From the NCBI GenBank assembly GCA_047495785.1, contig JBLDXI010000055.1, positions 124,001 through 188,000 on the forward strand: a stretch of 64,000 nt of DNA, in the 5' to 3' direction. Positions 33,501-45,478 of the stretch are shown piece after piece; position 1 is the first letter of the stretch, and each line of letters starts with the position of its first letter. This DNA comes from Lepidodermella squamata. Lineage: Eukaryota; Gastrotricha. The translations under genes were made by a program, and so were the position numbers. The notes below the pieces were generated by a model. It made no database searches. It worked only from the letters and a program-made list of their open reading frames with translations, and was not told the DNA's origin.

Positions 33501-36500
33501 TTACAATCTCGGCGAAGGGGCGCCGAGTTTCGCGTCAATATACGGAGCAATTACCGCCATGAAGCGTGCCTTCGACTGCTGCTCAGGAAACACTACCAGC
33601 CATTTGTACTGATTCGATCGATATTCAACCGCGCTGTTAATGTCTAAACGAAGGAATTGAAGTTGTTTGGCGTATATTTAGTATTGAGGTTATTACTCAC
33701 ACTTGGTGTCAGGCAAATCTATTTGCACTATATCTCGTGTTGGGACGCAATTTGAATAATAAAATGCCACGTCCGCTTCTCGCACGTAGGGTCTGTGAGT
33801 TGCGCGGCGTTTTGCTACGACTGAAAAAGCCAAGAAGGTTATCTAGAATATATTACATGGCAAAGGTATTGTTTACCCAAGCAATCAGAGAACAAGAAAA
33901 ATCCTATTTCGTCAACAGCTTCGAATAACTGCATAGTAAAAGGGAGATTGCGGCCTGTTGCTGGTCGCATTAGCGTTAGATCTTGACGGCAAACAAAGCG
34001 CCGCTCGCCGGCCGATCCTGAGTCGATGACGAACGGACAGTCACGCAGTAAGCTCAGATCTGAAGACGCCTCGTCGTACTTCGGCAAGGGTGTGGTGTAC
34101 GAAGACGTGGAGCCAACATCATCCACGAGAGAGACAAGTTCAAGACTTCGAAAGGATGATTCCAGCAATAAGGGTTTTGAACTTCTGGTGTGATTGGCTG
34201 CTCTCTCCTAAAATAATATAAAGCATCGTTTATGGTTCATGTTTACCTTGATACATTATTATATTCCAATATATTTATGGAACCTAATTTGCGTAATTCG
34301 TCGATACTTACAGAAACTAGAGCACAGTATTGAGTTATCAATTTCCTTGCTTCGCGCAGCCCAGACAGGTCGATGTGATCTTGGCCGGTATGAGCGCATA
34401 TCCTCTTGAAATGCGAGCGGTACGCCGCTAATTGGTCGAATGGAAGAGCAAAGACTTCGGCCATACTAGATTATTTAGTAGAATAATCCATTAATCATGC
34501 ACGCGTGTAATTTTATACGATTACCTGAGCATGCGAATGGGAAGAGTACGTTCGTTTCTTGCCAAAAATGAGCGGAAAAGACGCTGCTCATCACAGCAGC
34601 GGTCGAGAGTTTCCAACGAAACAGGGTAGTTATTCATGTAAGAAAGGAAGACATTCCAACGACCGCAAACAAAAGTCAAAATAACATCGCTAATTTGACC
34701 CTCGACATCGACCCAATTTTCCAATCGGGATTCGAGGGCTTGTAGAAAATCGCTGCAGGATAAATTCAACGTAAATTAAACGCCACTTTTGAGAGCAATG
34801 AAAATCCTCACTTGCTAAGGTCGAGAAGTTGCATCAGATCGCTAAACATGCATTTAATGTTGTTGGTTGAAAGAATAGCTCGCTCCTGAAAAACGGCATG
34901 ATTTAGCGGATAGACGAATGCTGTTTGAACTCCGGTCAATATCTTGTTGTAACGCGATTCGCACTCAAATAAATCTCGAACGGCAATCAGACGTCTATCA
35001 GTATCAGTAAAAAGAACCGAATAAACCTGAAAAGGTTCAAGTAGATGAAAAATCATGAACGGTACTTATTAGTTAACAAACCATTCTTGCATCGCTTTGC
35101 CGCGGTCGCTTACGTTTCGGATAATCCAACGCCATTCTCTTTCGTTCAATAGTCCAGGTGACGTCGATTTTTGCGGGAACAACCTCATTTCCATCTTCGA
35201 CAGCATCCAGCGGTCTTATCCCACTTGAGCTATCGAGAGGATAATCGTCTTTGGATGAACTATCACTCTTTCCAGATGACATTCCACTGCTCGAATTGGA
35301 ATCGCCATCCCCAACTTTTTCTGTAAATCTAATGACCTCGTCAGGCTCTTGCAACAGAAGGCTGTCGCCTGAAGATGTGGAACTTTTCGGCGATTTCTGT
35401 TGGTTTTCAGGTATTTTCTCGTGAACAGTGTTATCTTCATGGGGCGCCAAAGCTTCAGTCACAGCATCTGTCGCATCGGTCGCAGCATTCACGTCGGTTT
35501 CTGGTTCTACGACCTTGGGGTTTGGCGGCTTTTCAACTACCTCTTTTTCTGCAACCGAAGTTGCTACGTTAGGTAAATACATTGAAGTCGTCTGAATGAT
35601 TTTGTTTAGCAATGGCTTCTTGATAGATTGGCTAGATTTATCTTCTTTAGGTGCCTGCAGTTTTTCGCGAATACTGTAACCAGCGTTTTCCAACAATTTT
35701 GAAGCGACTGCGACAGCGGGCTGTTGAATCTATCCAAATAGTTATACATGCGATAAAAAAAGAATCAAGAATGCTAATTTCTTCATACCTGTACCATCCG
35801 CCATTCTAAAGTTTCATCGTCGTCCTCGTCAATAAAACCATGTGCATGTTCTCTGGCGACGTCAATAATGGCATGAGCAACGTCCGGCCAAATTGACATC
35901 GCGTATGAAAATTGTGCACCTTGAAACTCGTCGAACGCAACTTGGCCAATTAAACGATCAAGTAGACAAGACTCCGTGCGATACTCAAACGCCCGTGTGA
36001 GGGTTCGACGAACCTAGGAAAAATTACCCGTTGAAAGCAAATTTCGGCGTGTTTCTACAACAGACCTTTCCCATTGAGCGATGTAACACTCTGTAGGTGC
36101 GAATCCAAAATTCCAATCGATTGTCATCAAAATATAATTTTGGTGGTATTGTTTCTGTCAAATGGCTCAATGTAATTCGGTTTCGAGGTGACTGCCGCGC
36201 GGTATATTTGCTACCGGCTTCTGGCCGCTCAAGCAATCCGATGGAAGCTCTGGTGACGATCCAATCGCTATTACCGAAAACTGCAAAATAACGCGAGAAT
36301 TCTAAGTATTATTTCGACCCAGGCGTGAAAAATTACGATATTCGTAATCTCCTCGAACAGTTTGAGGACAATGAAAGACTATTCCAGTAGATGAATTCAA
36401 TTGAACGAGTAGTTGAGCACCTTCAGCGTGCATTAATAAAGGTGCGAAAATGTCAACATGACCGTCTCCGCCTGGTAACAAAGTAACATTGTCAATGTCC

Positions 36501-38646
36501 AAATGCAAGATTTCCCAACTTACCACTTGCTCTCGGCAGAAGATATGTTCCCAACGAGCAAAAGAATGTTCGAGCTGGATCTGATGGATTATCGAGACAT
36601 GACGGATTAACATAGCAATCCGCTGTTAGGGGAAACCCATTTTGAAGGATTGACTCGGTTTGTGAGGGAACAATGCCAATTGATCTGTAATAGATAAACG
36701 TAGTTCAGTTAAGTTGACATTTATTTATAGTAAAAGCATCAAACCTTGCCATTCGATGACCAAGTAATGACGATATCTGTTGAGTCAGCGAAGCTGGAGT
36801 TGAGCCCTGATAATCATATACAATTGCTTCTACTGCAGACCATGAAACTGCAATAGCCAAAAGCTCGGCGGCAGGAACATGGTTAGAAATGAACAGTACT
36901 CGAGGGTTCGCGCTGGCTGGAATCGTATGACCCAGCCAAGCGGGATAAGAAGCAGGAAATACGATCGGCTGAATAGTTTCAGGAGGCCTCATGGACTTTA
37001 GACCGTAACCCGAATAATAATCGACTCTGTATGCAGAACAAAGAGCATGGGTTTGCCTACTGAATAATATAATTTTAAACTGAGTGCTCACATCTTCTGA
37101 ATAGCCAATGAACACTTATTTCCCGGCGGATAGCAAGATTGCAACGTCAAATGTTGCTTCCTTTGTTCTAGAACATTCTCGACGGCCAACGCTTCTTGCA
37201 ATGAGCCAGGAGTAGAGCTTAAACCGACTTCCTGAAAAGTGTCAATCATCGTGAAAATAAACCTTGAATAGAATAAAACGTTACCGATAATAATTTCTTA
37301 CGGTCCCTCAGTACAAGGCTCGTTTGCTCAACAGTTCCTGTCACCCAGACCTCATCGTCTCGTGAAGTATGAAGCCCGGCAGAATCGTCATAAATTAGTG
37401 AGGATCCACCCGTCAAACTTAAACGCGGGACAACGTTACCTGCATAGCAAGAATGCAAACATCTCTCATCATTCTCAAATATGGAGCCCTTACTTGTTTG
37501 ATGCATCACTCTAGCAGGCATCGGTGTATGATTAGAGTCAAAGCGGCTAAATAATAGAGGATGGAAGTCGCCAATATCTGGAGTCTAAGTTGGAAATAGC
37601 TACCAATATTAGATAGGAAACAATCAACTTAAGCAAACTTACGGCCAAGCCAAGATCTCGCAGCTGAGAGAAATTTTTGGCGAAATAGCGCTTCCATGCG
37701 CCATGCTCATTCTCAGACGGAAAAAATGGAAGCTGCCAGCCTGTTAATATATTCAAAGCGTGAAATAATGAGAAGCTAAATTTCCACCAGACTAAACTAA
37801 CCCAACTTCATACATCTGTTGATCCACAGCACATCCTGCTCGACAATAAATTTCCATCTCCAGCATACTAAAGCTGCGTTTGCTAAGCTTCGAGTATCCA
37901 GGAAAGAAAATATATAAAGGGACAGGAACCTCGGAAGCATGGTAGTAAAATCCAGAGACCAGATCGGTATGTTGTCTTGAAACCAGTTCACAACATGAAC
38001 CAGCTGGCGGTAACTGGCCCGGGGCATTACTGATAACAAGAAATTTATTTTCTGCTCGTGACTCCAATCATCAAACTGGATAAAACAGTACAAAATATAG
38101 ACAAACGATGAAATTGGGGAGAGAAAAACGATACCATGTTGAGCGCTATTTCTTTCTGCTGATAGTAAACCTGTAGCAAAAAAAGTATTGCATGAGCATG
38201 TAAACACAACAACAACAGATTAATTGCTTTAAAACCATGTTGATGCATGTTGCTACATATAATCATTTGAGCCTCCGCAATGCACGAATGTTAGCTGTAC
38301 AAAATACTCACATTCATTATTTGGGTGGAAATGACATTTCGTCCGTTGGCTAGAGTCTTATCTGATCTGGCAATAGATCTGGCAGAGGTAGGTAATGTCC
38401 GCAAGCTACGAGCTGACAATGGCGTGGTGGTAGTAGCAAGTCTTGATTCCATTTCACGAGAATAGAAAGCCGAGTATGCACCAATTTTAAAGAAGCGTGC
38501 ATGAGCGGGGACTGACAATTTTTTTAATGGAACACCGCACTCGTAACTAACCACGCTCCTGAGAATATTGTATGTATAATATTATAAAATTATACTTGAA
38601 TTTGCTGTTTGTTATTTATATTTTACAAGTCGGAAGCAAATAGCAT
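33501..38646 (-). CDS. ECT2L-like F-box/RhoGEF protein
   Basis: Nineteen exons keep one frame for 1,334 residues (38646-38627, 38558-38312, 38170-38135, 38075-37802, 37740-37643, 37584-37285, 37231-37092, 37059-36745, 36684-36524, 36471-36337, 36280-36066, 36013-35789, 35729-35082, 35026-34812, 34752-34525, 34465-34312, 34207-33877, 33820-33701, 33643-33501). An F-box at about 147-190 (LPRFLSLYIFSFLDTRSL...CWRWK) leads; a middle region shared with ECT2L follows; an acidic/Ser-rich linker (exon 13) separates it from a DH domain at about 940-1150 and a PH domain at about 1170-1325. This order is that of vertebrate ECT2L, which is shorter (about 900 residues). It should couple an SCF-type adaptor surface to Rho GTPase activation. 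The 20-nt first exon is supported only by frame and splice sites; MESRLATTT at 38452 is the fallback start. Confidence 0.8.
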
Positions 38647-38742
38647 CGTATTTTTGTGATCGTCGGTGGTCTGGGTGGTCTCGATCTAAGGGTCTTCGGA
38701 TTCCATCTGACTGGATCGTAACTTCCCTACCTGCGTAAAAGA
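38647..38742. promoter_or_regulatory. divergent promoter ECT2L-like / CDK5RAP1
   Basis: Only 96 nt separate the two start codons, which point away from each other, so promoter elements and 5' leaders must be shared or interleaved here. No TATA box stands out. Confidence 0.5.
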
Positions 38743-40894
38743 ATGCGATCCGCGCTTTATAATGGGAATTTTGGACGCGTTGCTTCTGCAATAACTAATG
38801 CTATTCGCCTGAAATCCCGAAGCTCTGTTGTTGTCGAAAAGGGAACAGTGCCGGACCTGAAAACATTCATGTCCCGAACAAGAGCTGTACCCAGTGATTT
38901 GCATAGTAACGATCCCCATTACAGCGGCTTATCATTCGATGGAGCTGGTTCGAAAGGTTAGTCCTTAAAGTTAACCGAATGTGAAGAGGTGGCATTAAGA
39001 TTCGTTGTGTTTTGCGCTTCAGTGTTTCTGGAAATATTTGGATGCCAAATGAATACTAACGATGGAGAAATAGTGCGCTCAATATTGTCTAAAAATGGTT
39101 ATGAGTTCTGCAATGACGTGGACAAGGTATGTTAATTTGCAAGTGCGTATAATTATGCCTTCTAATTATATAATCTAATGCTTTGAGCTCAGGCCGACGT
39201 TGCGCTGCTAATGACATGTTCTATACGCGAAGGAGCAGAGCAAAAAATCTGGCGACGTCTGAAAGATTATCAATACTTAAAGTCTAGACGCCGGTCGTCA
39301 GGATCATTGAAGCCAGTTAAAATTGGGATACTGGGATGTATGGCCGAGAGATTGAAGGAAAAGGTGCTAGAGAAGGACAAAAGTGTCGATGTCGTTTGTG
39401 GGCCTGATGCTTATCGTGACCTGCCTCGCCTTTTAGCTTTGACGAATTCAGATCATACTGCTGGTAAAATTATTGCAATCAAGCTTATTCAATGAGTTTA
39501 CATTTATGCTCTACTGTAGTTAATGTATTGTTATCTTTGGAAGAAACTTACGCAGACGTTACCCCAGTTCGAGCAGACCCTGGATCTCCAACTGCATTCG
39601 TGTATGTTATTTCAGCTATGTGTTTTTTTAGTTTTATGGTTCTCACTAAATCATTGCAGATCGATTCAACGCGGCTGCGATAACATGTGCAGTTTTTGTG
39701 TCGTTCCGTTCACTCGAGGTCGAGAACGCAGTCGGCCAGTTGAAACTATTTTATCTGAGATTCGTCAGCTTATTTCTGAGGTATGCTACTTTCAGTGTAT
39801 GTTATGTTTCTATTGACAGTAATGTTTCCATAGGGCGTTCGTGAAGTCACACTTCTTGGTCAGAACGTGAACAGTTATCAAGATCTATCAGTGACTAATG
39901 AAATTTCACAGTCGAGTGATGATGTCGATCGAAAAAATCCTGGTTTTAAAACCATTTACAAACACGCCAAAAGTGGCGGTCGTTCTTTCGCGGAATTACT
40001 CGACCTATCTGCGCAGCTTAACCCTGAAGTCCGCATACGTTTCACATCTCCTCATCCGAAAGATTTTACAGATGACGTCCTGAATGTCATGAGTAAACAT
40101 CCGAATATTTGCAAGCATATTCATTTGCCCGCTCAAAGTGGCAACTCTGCTGTTTTGCAAGCCATGCGCAGAGGCTATACTCGCGAAGCATATCTTGACC
40201 TTGTCGACAGAATTCGTGCGATATTACCCGAAGTGTCTTTGAGCAGCGACTTCATCGCCGGATTTTGCGGCGAAACCGAAGAAGCCCATCAAGAGACAGT
40301 CGATTTGATCAACCGGGTCAAATACAATTTTGCTTTTTGCTTCCCATACAGCATGCGACAGAAAACACACGCGTTTCATCGATTGAAAGATGACGTTCCC
40401 GAAGACGTAAAATCTCGTAGGCATATGGAGCTTTGCGACGCATTTCGCAAGAATGCCCTTGAATTGAATGAGAGGCAAATCGGACGATACCACCTCGTGC
40501 TCGTAGAAGGGGTATAAATTATTTAACAAAACGTATATTTGAAAGTATTCCCTTATTATTGTATAGGCTAGCCGTCGGAGTGACGTTGATCTAGTCGGAA
40601 GAAGTGACAATAACACGAAAGTAATTTTTCCGAAGAAAGCTTTAGTTGATCAACGCCCAAATGCCCCAAGCGGGGTTCTAGCAGAACCAAAAGTTGGCGA
40701 CTACGTCGTTGTTGAGGTGGTTATCTATAATTCGTAATTTTTTGCTTTGACTTGATTGCTGTTTTCTTCAGATTTGCGGTGCGAGTAGTCAAACTTTTCG
40801 AGGCGAGCCAAAGTTTGTTTCTTCTATCACCGATTTCGAGAAATGGAAATCGGATGTGCGTGGCGAAGTACTAACCGAATGTGCCAAAATATAA
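38743..40894 (+). CDS. CDK5RAP1: CDK5RAP1-like tRNA methylthiotransferase
   Basis: Eight exons, 38743-38956, 39023-39126, 39193-39463, 39520-39601, 39660-39780, 39834-40511, 40567-40716 and 40772-40894, give 580 residues, near human CDK5RAP1. The N-terminal MTTase domain has its three cluster cysteines ([19 protein letters not shown]); the radical-SAM motif is [10 protein letters not shown] (Cx3CxxC); [16 protein letters not shown] and [10 protein letters not shown] are family blocks; a TRAM domain ends it. The first 30 residues are basic and amphipathic, fitting a mitochondrial presequence. It turns i6A37 into ms2i6A in tRNAs. The unusually long linker after GQNVNSY (about 35 residues) is also seen in this family. 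COX7C starts 57 nt after the stop. Confidence 0.93.
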
Positions 40895-40951
40895 ACTTTT
40901 GATACCATCCTAACTTCCGTTAATGATTTGATATAGAGATTATAAATTGAA

Positions 40952-41224
40952 ATGACTTTGTTCGCTGCTGCCCGCAACGCCTCGACTGCTCTGGTACGCC
41001 AGTCAGTTCGTAACATGCACATTGAGCAGCGTGGTGTGCCTGGTGCGGTAAGTCGAAGTTGAAATAGTATTCCCTTTGGTTTCTTGAATGTTTTCTATTG
41101 CACCTAGAACTTGCCGTTCGATATCAGCAGCCCAACCAAGCTGACCATTGTATTCGCCCTGTTCTTCGGATCGGGCTTCGCCATCCCCTTCATTGCTGTC
41201 CGTCACCAGCTTCTGAAGAAATAA
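40952..41224 (+). CDS. COX7C: cytochrome c oxidase subunit 7C
   Basis: Two exons, 40952-41047 and 41108-41224, give 70 residues. An N-terminal presequence (MTLFAAARNASTALVRQS) is followed by the mature chain beginning near HIEQRGVPGANLPFD, one membrane helix (VFALFFGSGFAIPFIAV) and the conserved end RHQLLKK. This is a small structural subunit of complex IV in the inner mitochondrial membrane. Its start lies 57 nt after the CDK5RAP1 stop, with a TGATATAG acceptor 16 nt before the ATG, so the pair probably forms an operon of two mitochondrial genes. AATAAA is at 41262. Confidence 0.95.
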
Positions 41225-41663
41225 ACAGCACCTGATCTAATCGATTGGCGGTGATGTTAATAATAAAATAAAGACGCTAGATTCTTGTTAACTTGAGAAA
41301 TGTAATTGGCACACTGCCGTCACTGAAGAAGTCCCAAACCTCTAGTTTTACATATCGTCTTACTTATTGGAGCTTTTCAAGATATTCATTTCGATTTTAG
41401 CAGGCTGAACTGAGATGTATTCAAGCCTGTCCTTTACGTAATGAACCTGAGCCTGTTGCCTCAACTCTTCGAATCGAGTGAACGTTAAGTTGTAATAAAT
41501 TTAGATAACGGAAAATAAATCGGACACGTGTGCTAAAATTTGTTTTATTTGTTAAGAAACTATAAATAAATTTTTTAACAACTTGGTCGTTTTCAAAAAT
41601 ATATAAAGCGATTGTATCAACAGCATTATCCTTTGGTACGGGCAGCAGTTGTGGCCATTGTTA
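41225..41663. other. convergent spacer
   Basis: 439 nt between COX7C (+) and tetraspanin-like 1 (-). It includes the AATAAA of COX7C; nothing else is seen. Confidence 0.5.
41262..41267 (+). terminator. AATAAA poly(A) signal of COX7C
   Basis: Hexamer 38 nt after the COX7C stop codon. Confidence 0.65.
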
Positions 41664-42609
41664 TCAAAGACAGCACATAATTATCGAGAGAACAAACATT
41701 AAACATGTTACACCAGCGACTGCAAAAAAATGGTTGAATTTTCGTTAATTTGATGGAAAATCAAAATCTAACCTGCAAAGCAACCTATCGCGAGAGGATA
41801 TGAAAATATTTTCAACAGATCGCCCAAAATCGCATCGACACAACCAGGCTATTGGGAAACAAATCGTTACAGGAAGAAACTATTTATGATTAAAATGAAC
41901 AACCTTTGTCAAGCAGACGTCAGGCGCTGTGCCGCAATTGTACTTGGGGTAAGTAGTATAATTTCCACCTACGCCGCCACTGCATTTGTAAACGCCACAA
42001 CAATTAAACTGTAAAATAAGAAAGATGATCAAGGGTATTCGTACAACTAATTCGGTGAATTACATCTTTTTGAGCGGATCCAAGAGCCCCCTGACCCATT
42101 GTCGCACCCGCCGATTCTTCGTATTTGAAGGATGCTTCGAGAGAGGTTCGAAGCTGAGAAGAATTGATTGGAATACATTTGATAATTCTAGAAAATATTT
42201 TTCTTTACCATGTCGCCCATGAATGTCAAGCAGCAAACGCCAACTCCGACGAACAGCAGCGTGGTGAAAAGAGCGAAGATGAGAAACTTGAAATATTATA
42301 GAAATTCAGAAATAAAATCATCAGCTGCAAGGAAATTTTTACCAATGGAAGACAACATCCTGATAGCAGTTTAGTTGAATTGCAGCACGCCAAAACGAAA
42401 TCAATGCCAAGCACCACTCCAGCAGCAATAAGAAGACCGCCAATAATTTTAATGCCCACCCAACTCTGATCTTTCAGGTAGGTACCAAGAGGACCTCCGT
42501 CGCCCAGGATTGCCCACAGACCAACGCCAATGCATACAAGCGCAAGAACCAATACGATAACCGCTACGACTTTGATAACCGTTTTCACGGTGTCGATGAC
42601 ACAGCACAT
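41664..42609 (-). CDS. tetraspanin-like four-helix membrane protein 1
   Basis: Six exons (42609-42343, 42286-42209, 42153-42064, 42008-41904, 41848-41773, 41719-41664) give 223 residues. Four hydrophobic segments (about 12-34, 56-78, 90-112, 195-220), a short first loop and a longer second loop with FNCCG and further cysteines (NCGTAPDVC, PGCVD) give the tetraspanin plan with its CCG hallmark. It is shorter and more diverged than typical tetraspanins. The tail ends IMCCL, and cysteines next to membrane ends (MCC, ACC, GCC) are candidates for palmitoylation. Its paralogue lies at 44396-45314; the first three exons correspond one to one. Confidence 0.75.
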
Positions 42610-44395
42610 TTTCCGATATTGCGTATAATTTTTTGAGCAAAGTTGCAGCGGAAACGATCTAGCAAGTAAAAAAGGTGATGATGACCATTATATTACAGCT
42701 GGCGTTTTAAATATCATAGGGTGAATAACGATTATGCTATGATGGCTTTTGACAGGAGCGTGAGACGATGAATCACAGTATATTTTTAATGAAACACGCA
42801 TGCAGGTGCAATGCAGGCGATGATATGTTGCTATTCAGATTTTGGAGAAGGTGAAAAGCTTGAAAAAATCAATAGCGCTGTGCTTTTTGAATTTCGGCGG
42901 CCCCCTGAAAGGCTTTAATGAATCATGCCCATAAGCAGCATAATTCTTAACTTGCGGTGATGAAAATTAGCCGTGGTTTTAAATTACGAGAAAGCCAGAA
43001 ACAAACAAAGAGGAAAACAAAGTTTAGAATCGGGTGCAAACTGCACTTACAGGCCTTTAACTAAAAAGGCTATGGTAGCCTAATCCTTGAGCACATGTTG
43101 AACCTAAAATGAAGTGAAAATTGTGCAGGAGTCGGAACATCTCTATTCCTTGACACGAGACTTCCTTTTATCTGAGAGCCTACACTAGCTCGTTTTTTAG
43201 CATTACTACTGCGGTACTACAATGACTATATGTGATGCTCATGAAAAAGCAGCAGCTCTTCTCTAGCCCCGCAAACACATAAGCATGCCACGTGCTGTAT
43301 AAGGAAACTGTGAAATACTACTATACAATATACTGCGTCTAGAAAATAATATGTGTTGGCATTTGTATGCTTTTGCCAGTTTGGCTGCTTTGTAGTTAAT
43401 GGGGTATGCATAGGTATACACAATATGGGACCGTAAAGCTTGTAATACCTGAGGCGCGGGTTCACATGCGCATTTTCGGGTCGACTCTATCATAGATGAT
43501 ACCTTATCGCATTAAATTATACCGAATAACTGTGCGGAATAGCATTACCCATTTCACCTCACCACCCACAGTCGACAACACGAGTGGTACCTGGGTAAAT
43601 ACTATCGATGACACGTATCGTGATACCGAGCGGAATTTCACCTTTCGGCTGATAATTTTTTTTTGCAAATAAGACATCTGTTGCAAGTTTGGTCGTTTAT
43701 TGACAAAACAATACTTAGCAAAACCGTTCATAAAATCACGTCCAAATCGATGTGTAATACTCTGAATATACAGATTCACAAAATTGAAGAAAAAATTGCA
43801 CCTCGGATTTACGCATTGGAAATATAGTCGACCAGAGATTATAAATATACTTTTGTAGCAATATAAAACAAGAAGGTCACTCACGAATGTTGAGAAGCTG
43901 TTGCCGAACAAGAAAAGATGCGAAAAACTCGCATGCTCGCATGCAAAAGCGCATTCGAACAGTCACGGAGGCAAGAGATTGGTCACAAGTTGCACCAATA
44001 CATCGGAATGTGTCATATCAAACATCAAATGCATAAAATAACAATAATGAAACGGCGATACCAGAAAAATCATCAATAAATCATTTGGAAGGTGGTTGAT
44101 TGACTCACAATTGCAGCAACAATTTGTCAGGCGGACTAGGTAAAACTGAGGTCCAAAGCATCCAAATGGCATAAATAAACATCAAAATGGCACAAAAATG
44201 ACAATAATAGCCCTCAAATTGAAAGCATTTGGCACAATCGGGTAGAAAATTGGCGTAAAGGAAAGAATCATAAAACGAGATTCGACATTGAAGCAGGGTG
44301 CAGAAATGACTTTCGACAATAAAAAATGCGTGAGATTGGTTTCAAATGGGACAACAATAAAAAATCGAAATCGAAAAGGGCAGCTTTTTCCTCTC
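42610..44395. other. intergenic, no gene recognised
   Basis: 1.8 kb between the two tetraspanin-like genes. The longest frame (135 residues, 43504-43911 on the minus strand) is AT-driven and unlike any family I know. Nothing supported. Confidence 0.5.
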
Positions 44396-45314
44396 TCAGT
44401 TTTCACCGCAACAACAAAGTATAAGACTGAACAGGAACATCAAGGCAGTGATTCCTGCAACACTGAAACATCCGATGGCAAAGGCGATGCGGTAGTTCAT
44501 GATGTAGCTGGACAAGACTGCGTCAACGCAGCCTTGCTTCAATGGACAGGCGAGGTTGCAATTTTTCGTAATGAAAAGATACTTGTCGCTCGCCAATCCA
44601 TATTCTTTACAATTTCGAGGGCCACAGCAATCGAACTATCGGACATAATTTGAGATACACGCGATTTGAAAAAATTACATGACCTACATTTTTCTGGGCT
44701 AATGCAAGTGGCCCATTTTCGTACGGGTTTCCTTTGATAGCTAGATCCAAATCGCTCTCAAAAACCGCTGAGAGACCAGTTCGAAGCTGGGATATATTAA
44801 AGATAAATGTGAAATTAAATTATTTTGTCTTCAGCAGCTTACCGCAGGTTCCAGAACGGTAAGAGCTGCCACTCCGCATCCAGCGAAAATAATACAGCTT
44901 ACTACAGCAAATGCCAAAAACTGTAATAAATACGAATATAAGATGACCGATTGCTTATCGAAATTTTCTTACAGATGGCACGCAACAGCCTGCTAACAAT
45001 TTGGAAGAGGCAAACATTCCAAGGACGAAATCGATGATCAAAATACCGCCGGCGCCAATAAGGAGGCCGCCGATGACTTGAATCGCTACTTCAGCTTCAG
45101 AACCACCATCACTCGCAAGGATTGTTGTGTACCATGGCTTTTCAAGATTCGACTCCTGATTGCGCTGGTCTGTTCTCAAGTATTCGACCAAAGGACCGTC
45201 GCCCCTGTAAATGGTCCATAGGCCGAGACCGACAGAAACTATGCCAATCACGAGCACTACGCAGCTAATAACTCGGATTCCGCCAGCAACAATCACTAAT
45301 GGACCGGGGGCCAT
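44396..45314 (-). CDS. tetraspanin-like four-helix membrane protein 2
   Basis: Four exons (45314-44973, 44920-44843, 44786-44688, 44635-44396) give 252 residues. Same plan as the neighbour: helices near 8-32, 75-100, 115-138 and 218-243, and a second loop starting FDCCG with later cysteines (NCNLACP, QGCVD). Shared wording such as IQVIGGLLI..G, LLAGCCVP, AIGCFSVAGIT marks them as tandem duplicates. Its first loop is about 25 residues longer, and its last exon equals exons 4-6 of copy 1 fused, so two introns were lost here or gained there. It starts 164 nt after the PARP4 stop on the same strand. Confidence 0.75.
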
Positions 45315-45478
45315 CTTTCTTCTTGATTATGTAAGAACCTAATGGGCAAGAAAAGACGTTATATTTAAAGCAGTCAATAACAATATCATTGAAAATAAGC
45401 TTGAATAATAAATCATATAAATAACACAGTTCAATTGCAAGCGTTGGTTGATCACTGGAATATTATAAATTATTCAAG

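Noticed and set aside
43504-43911. 135-residue frame between the tetraspanin-like genes
   Set aside because: AT-driven composition, no motif, no neighbouring exons in frame.
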